From an uncultured Burkholderiales bacterium (GTDB lineage: Bacteria > Pseudomonadota > Gammaproteobacteria > Burkholderiales > Burkholderiaceae_C), in contig CAIQIL010000234.1 of NCBI GenBank assembly GCA_903871865.1, forward strand, positions 1 through 7,737: DNA of 7,737 nucleotides. Reading direction: 5' to 3'. This document shows positions 1 to 5,856 of the stretch, piece by piece. A model generated the notes under the pieces. That model had not been told where the DNA came from. It did not search any database and saw only the letters and a list, made by a program, of their open reading frames with translations. Position numbers and translations under genes: made by a program. Numbering within the stretch: position 1 is the stretch's first letter; each line of letters opens with the position of its first letter.

Positions 1-587
1 ACCGAGGCCTGGAAGACCGTCAGGCCGTGGGAAAAATGCGACGCCGTGACGGTCAGCGGCACGCTCGGGCCGCCGCCGTCCCCCGGGCGCCGGGCCTCGA
101 AGCGCCAGGTGCGGGAGTCCGGCTGGGGCGTCATGCGGGGCACGGCAACGGGCGCCAGTTCGCTGGCACGCACACCCGGCGGGGCCAGGGGCTGCGGCAC
201 CGCTTCGGCTGAAACGGCCCGGGCGGCTTGGGTCTGCCGTGCGGCCTCGCGGGAGGCCGTCTCCAGGTTGCCCCGGGTGGCGGCCGCCAGCGCGCGCAGG
301 GCGACGGGCACCTGGCTGGCGTCGGCCACGCTCAGGTGGCTCAGCGCCCAGCGGCTGCCCTCGGCCTCGCAGCTCAGCAGGTGGACGGTGACAAGGTCGG
401 GCAAGCCGGGCAAGGGGATCTGGCGTTGCGCTTGCTGCGGCTTGCACGGGAAGGTGGCGAGCAGGCCCTCGGCGTCGGCCGGGCGCACCTCGCGCCAGTT
501 CAGGGCCGGGGCGCAGGCCGAGAGCCCCACGGCGCACAGCGCCAGCCAGCGGCGGGGTCGGACCGGTGAGATCAGTTTCGTGGGCAT
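1..587 (-). CDS. Putative lipoprotein of unknown function (3' end cut by window edge)
   Basis: An open frame of 195 codons runs from ATG (587-585) to the left edge without a stop, so the C-terminus is missing. The first 25 residues form a lipoprotein signal peptide: a basic n-region (PRRW at 11-14), a short hydrophobic stretch, and the lipobox LSAC with the lipidated Cys at 25. The mature part starts APALNWREVRP and has two more cysteines, Cys48 in FPCKP and Cys73 in LSCEAE, which could form a disulfide. Residues 90-150 are rich in Ala, Arg and Pro and look like a helical or flexible linker; a more beta-like segment follows (TWRFEARR, VPLTVTASHF). I recognise no enzyme family; it resembles small conserved hypothetical proteins of Burkholderiales, but that is from memory. 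It lies 32 bases after the TlpA-type gene and is probably co-transcribed. An in-frame ATG at 611-609 would add eight residues (MRCTHWTA); neither start has a clear Shine-Dalgarno. I chose 587 because it gives a more typical signal peptide. Confidence 0.8.
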   Translation of the reverse strand, partial: MPTKLISPVRPRRWLALCAVGLSACAPALNWREVRPADAEGLLATFPCKPQQAQRQIPLPGLPDLVTVHLLSCEAEGSRWALSHLSVADASQVPVALRALAAATRGNLETASREAARQTQAARAVSAEAVPQPLAPPGVRASELAPVAVPRMTPQPDSRTWRFEARRPGDGGGPSVPLTVTASHFSHGLTVFQAS

Positions 588-619
588 GGCGGTCCAGTGG
601 GTGCAGCGCATCCGTGAGC

Positions 620-1165
620 TCAAGCCGAGGCAGGCGCCGCCAGCAGCGTCGCCAGCAGCGCATGGAAGGCCTCGAAATCAGGCTCGCCGATGTAGCGCTT
701 GGCGATCTGCCCGCGGCGGTCGATGACGAAGGTCGTGGGCGTGAGCTGCACATCGCCGAACCCCTTGGCGATGCCCCCATCGTGGTCGATGGCCACGCGG
801 AAGGGCAGCTGGCGCGTCTGGGCGAACTGCATGACGTAGGCCGGCGGGTCGTAGGACATGGCCACCGCGAGGAACTCGAGGCCCTGGGCCGCGAAGCGGC
901 GGTGGGTCTCGACCATCTGGGGCATCTCTTTGACGCAGGTGGTGCAGCTGGTGGCCCAGAAATTCACGATGGCGACCCGGCCCTTGAACTCGGTGGTGCG
1001 GTGGGCGCTGCCATCGAGCTGGGTGAAGGGCAGGTCGGGCAGCTGGCTGCTGGTCTGGTTGGAGCAGGCGCTCAGCCAGGCGGGCGCCGAGACCAGGCCC
1101 GCCAGACCGATGGCAGCGGGCAGCGCGGGAGCGGACTGGAGCAGGCGGCGGCGGGTGAGCGTCAT
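620..1165 (-). CDS. TlpA/ResA-family thioredoxin-like lipoprotein (thiol-disulfide oxidoreductase)
   Basis: This is a complete 181-residue protein with a thioredoxin fold of the TlpA/ResA (AhpC/TSA-Redoxin) group. Such proteins reduce or exchange disulfides in the periplasm. The N-terminus carries a twin-arginine-like motif (TRRRLLQ, residues 4-10), a hydrophobic segment, and the lipobox LSAC with Cys34, so export and membrane anchoring are predicted, possibly by the Tat route. The active-site strand is VNFWATSCTTC (67-77) with catalytic Cys74 and Cys77, followed by KEMP as is usual in the family. The cis-proline loop is LTPTTFVID (141-149, Pro143). The residue before the first catalytic Cys is Ser, not the Trp of classical thioredoxins, and the CxxC dipeptide is Thr-Thr. 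The ATG at 1165 is the only sensible start: the frame is open upstream but overlaps yhdP and has no signal there. No strong ribosome binding site precedes it. It follows yhdP by 41 bases. The physiological substrate is unknown; cytochrome c maturation or lipoprotein disulfides are possible. Confidence 0.93.
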   Translation of the reverse strand: MTLTRRRLLQSAPALPAAIGLAGLVSAPAWLSACSNQTSSQLPDLPFTQLDGSAHRTTEFKGRVAIVNFWATSCTTCVKEMPQMVETHRRFAAQGLEFLAVAMSYDPPAYVMQFAQTRQLPFRVAIDHDGGIAKGFGDVQLTPTTFVIDRRGQIAKRYIGEPDFEAFHALLATLLAAPASA

Positions 1166-1206
1166 GGCAACGGGACGGCAAGCGGTTCGGGAAGCCCCAT
1201 TGTCGG

Positions 1207-4200
1207 TCAGGGCGAAGACCCTTGCGCGGGCTCGGGGCTGCCGTCCGGCTTCGGGCCACCGCCCTTGCTGACCTGCGGGTCGGCCCAGGGGCCGGTGACC
1301 CAGAACTCGCGCGTGGCCGCCTCGGACACCTGCTTGCGCAGCAGCATCTGCGCCAGGAAGGTGCCCAGCCCGACCACGGGGTTGATGGCGGCATAGGCCA
1401 GCGAAGCGGTGCCGGCGTTGATCTCGGGCACCACGAAAACGTGCAGGTTCTGCGTTTCCTTGACCAGGTCGGCCTGGCCCTCCATCAGCACGATGGCCTG
1501 GACGCCGCGCATGCGCAGGTTGCGGGTGGTGGCCACGCCTTGGGCGATCTTGACGTCGCCATCGATGCTGTCGAAGGCGAAGCCTTGCTGGAAGAGGTCG
1601 CGGAAATCCAGCACCAGGCGGCGCGGCAGGGCCTGCAGGCTGAGCACGCCCAGCAGCTTGGCCATGCCGGGGTCGGCCTTGAGGAACTGCCCTTCGTTGA
1701 TCAGCACCTTGACGTCGCCGCCCATGCTGCGGAGGTCGAGGTCCAGCGGCGAGCCCAGCCAGCTGATCTGGCCAGTGAGCGTGCCCTTGCCGCCCTTGAC
1801 CGCTTGCGGCATGCCCAGGCGCGCCAGCAGGGCACCGCTGTTGTGCAGGTCCAGCGTGAACGCGAAGGCCGAGCGCGGTTTGCTGCGTGGCACCGCAGGC
1901 TGGGCCGCACCCAGGTTGGCCGTGGCGGCATGGGCCGTCGCCTGGGCGCCCAGCGCCGTCCAGTTGCCAGTGGCATCGAGCTGGGCGTCGGCATTGCTCA
2001 GGCGCAGGCGGGTCATGCGCCACTCGGGCAAGGCCGGGCCGTTGGCCACGGGCACCTGGCGGTTGACGGCCTCGACCTCGATGCGGCCCAGGTTCAGGCC
2101 GCGCCATTCGAAGCGGTCGATGACGATGTCGAGCGCAGGCAAGGTGGTGGCCTCGCTGCCCATCATCTGCGCCGAAGCCTGTTCTGCCAGGGCCTGGGCC
2201 TCGGAGGGCGGCACCGACAGGCGCGACAGGCGTGCGACCAGGCGGCTGGCCGCCCCACCACCGGCCACGGGCGTGCGGTCGGGCAGCCACTCGACCTGAC
2301 CGGCCAGCTGGGGCGACTCGACCTGGGCGCGCCAGATGCCGGGGCCCGGGTGGGCCACGGTCAGCGAGATGTCCTTGAGGGTGCGCTGGCGCCAGTTCAG
2401 CGCCGGGCTGCTGATGGCGATGGTGTCGGGCACGTAGCTGTCGTCGGCGCTGGTGTCTGCCGATGCCGCGGCGCCAGCGCCGGTGCGCAGGGCCGCCACC
2501 TTGCCACTGCGCAGCGCAGGCGATGGCGCCAGGTCGAACACCGTGGTCAGGGCTTCGCGCCAGGCATCGACGTCCAGCGGGCCGCTGGCCACCTGCACCG
2601 CCATGCCCTTGGCCGGCAATGGCTGCAAGGCCGTGGCGCCGCCCAGACCGGGCTGCACGAGGTTGACCACGCCGCGCTGCAGGCGGGAGGCCTCGGTGCG
2701 GGTGTCGCGGCGCAGGTCCACGCGCAACCAGGGCAAGGTGCTGGACGTCATCTGGGCCACCTGGGGGTTGCCGAGGTCCACCAGCACGGCGTCGCTGTGG
2801 CCGTCGTCGTCTTCCAGGCGGTAGGTGAGCTTGAACGGCCAGGCGGCCTGCGCCGGTTTGTTCAGCGGCACGGGCAGCGCAGCGGCCACCCCGCGCAGGT
2901 TGGAGACCACGGTGACCTCGGTGCGCGCCGGCTGGCCATTGGGCTGCTTGCCGCCCGTGCTCACGGACACCGTCACCGGCGCCTCGCCGCTCAGGCGTGG
3001 CGCCAGGCGGGCGACGAAGGGGTATTCCTCGGCCTGGCGCAGCGCTTCGGCGGTGATGCTGCCTTGCGCACTGAAGCGCAGCAGCCCCTCCGCATTGCGC
3101 TGGCCTTCGACGGCCATCTCCTGGCCCCACACCTTGGTGCGCGCCGACACATTGAGCAGGCTCTCGGTGAAGGTGATGCGACCGCGCACCGCCGTCATGG
3201 GCGGGATGGTGGCGCCGAGCTTGAGCGTGGCGCGGTCCTTGTCCTTGAGGTTGACCTCGCCTTTGAGGCGGGTCTCGGCGCTGCGGTTGAGCGGGATCTC
3301 CAGCGCCAGCTGCATCGCGCCGCGGCCCTGGCCCTGCGCCTTGGTCAAGACGCTGCCCAGGCGGCTGGACAGGGGCGAGGCGGACAGGTAGCTCAGCACA
3401 TCCTGCAAGGGGCCCTCGCCCTGGCCACTGATCTTGAGCAGCGGGTCGGGGTCGCCCAGGTCGTCGATGCGGCCTTCGACGTTGACCAGCTCGAACTTGC
3501 CGCTGGCCACCGTGCCCAGGCGGGCGCGGCCCCGGTGGATGAGCAGGCGCTGCCCTTCGAACACCAGATCGCCATCGAGCGCGGTGAAAGGCGGCCAACG
3601 CAGCTGGGCGTTGTCGCTGCCCATGAGGCCGGCCGGGGCGTAGTCCAGGGCCACATCGCGCAGCGGCACCTTCACGCGGAAGCGGCCGCCTTTGTCGTCC
3701 TTGAACGGGAATTCGGCGAGCTCACCCTCGGCCTCGAAGGTGGCGCCCTCGGAACGCCCGCCCTGGATGGCCAGGCGCACGTACTCGCGGGCCGGCGCCC
3801 CGATCATCAAGGGCAGATAACGCCAGACGCGCGAGGCCTCCACCCGCTTGAAGCCGCCTTTGAGCGTGAGCATGCCGGGCAAGCGTGCCACCGGGGCCGT
3901 GCCGGTGCGCCAGGACGCTTCCAGCTGGCCGGCCACGTCGGCATTGGCAAAACGGGCTTGTTTGACGTCCACTTTCCACTGCGAGGGCTCGCCCGGCTGG
4001 CGCCCCGGCTGCACCGTCCAGTTCACCTTGGCGGCCAGTTCGTCCAGGTCCAGGCGGGGCACCTCGAACACCCCGGGCAGGGCCAACCAGCCGCGCTGGA
4101 TCTGCAGCTCGGCCTTGCCGCCCGCCTCTGTGGCGCTGATGCTGACATCGGCCCCCGACAGGCCCGGCCGCCCTTCGGACGGCGATTCGGCCAGGCCCAG

Positions 4201-5706
4201 GCCCTTCACTCGGCCGGCCAGCTTGTAGGCCGTGGGCGCACCCGCCGGGCCATCCCACTGCCAGGACAGCCCCTCGACCACGCCGTGCGGTGAGAGCTCG
4301 GCCAGGCGCGCACGGGCCTGTGCCGCCAGGGGCAGGCGGTCGGCGAGGGCGGCCAGCAAGGCGAGGTCCAGGCGGTCCGCGCGCAGGCTGCCGGCCAGGG
4401 TGTCCGACCAGGTGCTGGCGGGCCAGCCTTGCGGCCACGCGGGGTGTTGCCAGGACAGGCTGCCGCTGCTGGCCGGCCAGCTCACGCCGTCGTCCAGCGT
4501 GAACGCCAGGCGCGTGTAGGACAGGCTGGCCTTGCGGTCTTCGTTGGCGGCCGACACCTCACCGCTGAGGCGCTGGAAGGCCAAGGGCTGCAACTCGGGC
4601 GCCAGGCGCAGGCGCACGGCCTGCAGGTCGGTTTGCAAGCGCACGCTGTCGATGCGGCCGCTGCGCAGGGCCAGGGAGGCGCTCAAGGCGCCGTGGCCGC
4701 TGTCCACCTCGATGGGCAGGCGCACGTGCTGGCGCAGGCGCTGGACATCCACCCTGGGGAAGGTCGCGGCAACCTGGCCGGACCAAGTCTGCCAATCGGA
4801 CGGGCGGGTGCTGTCCACGCCCCAGTGCCGCGCCCAGAACACGGCGCGGTCCACAGCATGCTCCAACCAGGCCACCGGCGCGGCAGAAGCCAGCGCCAGT
4901 CCCTGCGGCTCGGTCGGGGCCCGTCCCACCAGCCACAGCGGCTGGGACACCGCCCCGTGCAGCTCGAAGCGCTGGCCAAAAGCCTCGGGCGGGGTGGCCG
5001 CCACGTCCAGCTCATGCACGCGCCCGCGCAGGCTGGGGCGGCTGCGCAGCTTCACGTCCACATCGCGCAAGGCCAGGGTCGGCGCGCGCATCCAGTCGTC
5101 GCTCCAGCGCACCGTGCCCTGGCGGATGTCGATGCGCGACTGCGACAGCACCCAGTCCAGCCCGCCGCCGTCACCCGAAGGCGCCGAAGCCGCCGGCAAT
5201 TTCAGCCCGGCGATGTGGATGTCACCGGCCGCATCGCGGCGGATGTCCAGCGCGGGACGCACCAGGGTCAGGCGGTCCAGGCGCAACTCGCCATCGAGCA
5301 AGACCTGCGGGCTCAAAGTGGTCAGCGACAAGCGCGCCTCCACCTCGGGCAGGCTGAGCGCCACACGGCCATCGGCATCGAGCAGGCGCACGTCTTGCAA
5401 GGCCAGGGTGGGCCAGATGCCATCGGCGCGGCCCCGCACCTGGCCGATCTCGACCTTCAGCCCCAATGCCTTTGTGGCTTGCTGCGCCAGGTCAGCACGC
5501 CAGCCATCCACACGCGGCAGAATCGCCCACAACAGGACAGCCCAGGCCACCACCATGAGCATGACCAGCCCGCCCAAGCCCCAGGCCATCGCCTTGAACA
5601 GGCCGCTGCCTGCCCGGCCCAGCCACCGCGCGGAGGGCTGGCGCGGCGTGGCAGACGGGTCTGGCGATGCGGCACCGTCGTCGGGAGAGGAAAACTTGTC
5701 TGACAT
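1207..5706 (-). CDS. yhdP: YhdP family protein (AsmA-like, bridge-type envelope lipid transport)
   Basis: This is a complete 1499-residue protein of the YhdP branch of the AsmA-like superfamily. In E. coli, YhdP works with TamB and YdbH in moving phospholipid between inner and outer membrane. Visible order: a Pro/Ser-rich cytosolic leader (1-37); one transmembrane segment (about 40-63, GGLVMLMVVAWAVLLW); then a very long, beta-rich periplasmic body of repeated short strands. A DUF3971-like stretch begins near residue 630 (YLPLMIGAPAREYV). The AsmA-like C-terminal region spans about 1305-1455, with DFRDLFQQGFAFDSI at 1367-1381 and NPVVGLGTFLAQMLL from 1442, both close to the family signature. 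The tail is Gly/Pro-rich. It is longer than the E. coli protein (about 1270 residues). Low-complexity linkers lie near 1073-1090 and 1262-1278. I find no cysteine in the whole protein. I chose ATG 5706 because it sets the leader and membrane anchor at the N-terminus; the frame stays open far upstream only as antisense of glnE. No clear Shine-Dalgarno is seen. It probably heads the minus-strand operon. Confidence 0.93.
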   Translation of the reverse strand: MSDKFSSPDDGAASPDPSATPRQPSARWLGRAGSGLFKAMAWGLGGLVMLMVVAWAVLLWAILPRVDGWRADLAQQATKALGLKVEIGQVRGRADGIWPTLALQDVRLLDADGRVALSLPEVEARLSLTTLSPQVLLDGELRLDRLTLVRPALDIRRDAAGDIHIAGLKLPAASAPSGDGGGLDWVLSQSRIDIRQGTVRWSDDWMRAPTLALRDVDVKLRSRPSLRGRVHELDVAATPPEAFGQRFELHGAVSQPLWLVGRAPTEPQGLALASAAPVAWLEHAVDRAVFWARHWGVDSTRPSDWQTWSGQVAATFPRVDVQRLRQHVRLPIEVDSGHGALSASLALRSGRIDSVRLQTDLQAVRLRLAPELQPLAFQRLSGEVSAANEDRKASLSYTRLAFTLDDGVSWPASSGSLSWQHPAWPQGWPASTWSDTLAGSLRADRLDLALLAALADRLPLAAQARARLAELSPHGVVEGLSWQWDGPAGAPTAYKLAGRVKGLGLAESPSEGRPGLSGADVSISATEAGGKAELQIQRGWLALPGVFEVPRLDLDELAAKVNWTVQPGRQPGEPSQWKVDVKQARFANADVAGQLEASWRTGTAPVARLPGMLTLKGGFKRVEASRVWRYLPLMIGAPAREYVRLAIQGGRSEGATFEAEGELAEFPFKDDKGGRFRVKVPLRDVALDYAPAGLMGSDNAQLRWPPFTALDGDLVFEGQRLLIHRGRARLGTVASGKFELVNVEGRIDDLGDPDPLLKISGQGEGPLQDVLSYLSASPLSSRLGSVLTKAQGQGRGAMQLALEIPLNRSAETRLKGEVNLKDKDRATLKLGATIPPMTAVRGRITFTESLLNVSARTKVWGQEMAVEGQRNAEGLLRFSAQGSITAEALRQAEEYPFVARLAPRLSGEAPVTVSVSTGGKQPNGQPARTEVTVVSNLRGVAAALPVPLNKPAQAAWPFKLTYRLEDDDGHSDAVLVDLGNPQVAQMTSSTLPWLRVDLRRDTRTEASRLQRGVVNLVQPGLGGATALQPLPAKGMAVQVASGPLDVDAWREALTTVFDLAPSPALRSGKVAALRTGAGAAASADTSADDSYVPDTIAISSPALNWRQRTLKDISLTVAHPGPGIWRAQVESPQLAGQVEWLPDRTPVAGGGAASRLVARLSRLSVPPSEAQALAEQASAQMMGSEATTLPALDIVIDRFEWRGLNLGRIEVEAVNRQVPVANGPALPEWRMTRLRLSNADAQLDATGNWTALGAQATAHAATANLGAAQPAVPRSKPRSAFAFTLDLHNSGALLARLGMPQAVKGGKGTLTGQISWLGSPLDLDLRSMGGDVKVLINEGQFLKADPGMAKLLGVLSLQALPRRLVLDFRDLFQQGFAFDSIDGDVKIAQGVATTRNLRMRGVQAIVLMEGQADLVKETQNLHVFVVPEINAGTASLAYAAINPVVGLGTFLAQMLLRKQVSEAATREFWVTGPWADPQVSKGGGPKPDGSPEPAQGSSP

Positions 5707-5737
5707 GAAATGCGGTGACGTCCGTCTATTCCCCGAC

Positions 5738-5765
5738 TTGCAGGCACCGGGTGGTGCACTAACAT
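5738..5765 (+). promoter_or_regulatory. Candidate sigma70-type promoter for glnE
   Basis: TTGCAG (5738-5743) and TAACAT (5760-5765) are separated by 16 bases and match the -35 and -10 consensus at three and four of six positions. Transcription would start near 5772, giving a leader of about 85 bases before glnE. A second -35-like hexamer, TTGACC at 5807-5812, matches better but has no acceptable -10 at the right distance. The call rests only on consensus matching in a short region, so it is tentative. Confidence 0.3.
5743..5758. promoter_or_regulatory. Inverted repeat resembling an NtrC-type operator
   Basis: GGCACC, four bases (GGGT), then GGTGCA. The core GCACC/GGTGC is a perfect 5-base dyad. 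The established NtrC site is TGCACC-N5-GGTGCA, so the right arm is identical and the left arm differs by one base, but the spacer is four rather than five. It lies in the spacer of the candidate glnE promoter, where a bound protein would block RNA polymerase. It could also be a chance dyad in GC-rich DNA. Confidence 0.3.
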
Positions 5766-5770
5766 CGGCG

Positions 5771-5787
5771 CATGGGATTGGCCCATG
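5771..5787. repeat. Short inverted repeat CATGGG-N5-CCCATG
   Basis: Perfect 6-base arms with a 5-base loop (ATTGG). The right arm is also part of the 10-base palindrome GCCCATGGGC at 5781-5790. It lies just downstream of the candidate -10 box, near the expected glnE transcription start, and would fold as a small hairpin at the 5' end of the leader. No T-run follows, so it is not an intrinsic terminator. Confidence 0.35.
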
Positions 5788-5856
5788 GGCTCGCAGGCAG
5801 CGGGGTTTGACCAGCGCGAACCCTAGCACAGACCTGCCGTCGCACCTTCTGAACGC

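Larger units (their letters stand above)
5707..5856. promoter_or_regulatory. Divergent yhdP/glnE intergenic control region
   Basis: These 150 bases separate the start codons of the two divergent genes and must hold the control signals for both unless transcripts start inside a coding region. It is less GC-rich than the flanking genes and contains two inverted repeats and one plausible plus-strand sigma70 promoter, listed separately. I found no convincing minus-strand -35/-10 pair for yhdP and no terminator. Neither start codon is preceded by a clear Shine-Dalgarno sequence. Confidence 0.6.

Noticed and set aside
46..726. Plus-strand frames over the left end
   Set aside because: They are Arg/Ser/Ala-rich shadows opposite the lipoprotein and TlpA-type genes, with no domain or start signal.
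1166..1206. Terminator between yhdP and the TlpA-type gene
   Set aside because: Only a weak GGG-GCTT-CCC stem is present and no T-run follows, so read-through is more likely.
1166..3598. Long upstream extension of the TlpA-type frame on the minus strand
   Set aside because: This part lies in another frame of yhdP, is a Pro/Arg/Gly-rich shadow, and would bury the signal peptide. Only the segment from the ATG at 1165 looks like a protein.
1222..4293. A 1023-codon stop-free frame on the plus strand
   Set aside because: It is antisense to yhdP, and its product is an Ala/Gly/Gln/His/Arg-rich string with no recognisable domain. Long antisense open frames are expected in DNA with this GC content and codon bias, while the opposite strand encodes a clear YhdP protein.
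5742..5757. Sigma54-type promoter (GG-N10-GC) in the intergenic region
   Set aside because: GGCAC followed by TGC looks suggestive, but the GG to GC distance is one base too long, and sigma54 promoters hold this spacing strictly.
5807..5835. TTGACC as the -35 of a glnE promoter
   Set aside because: The hexamer matches five of six positions, but no hexamer 16-18 bases downstream resembles a -10 box.
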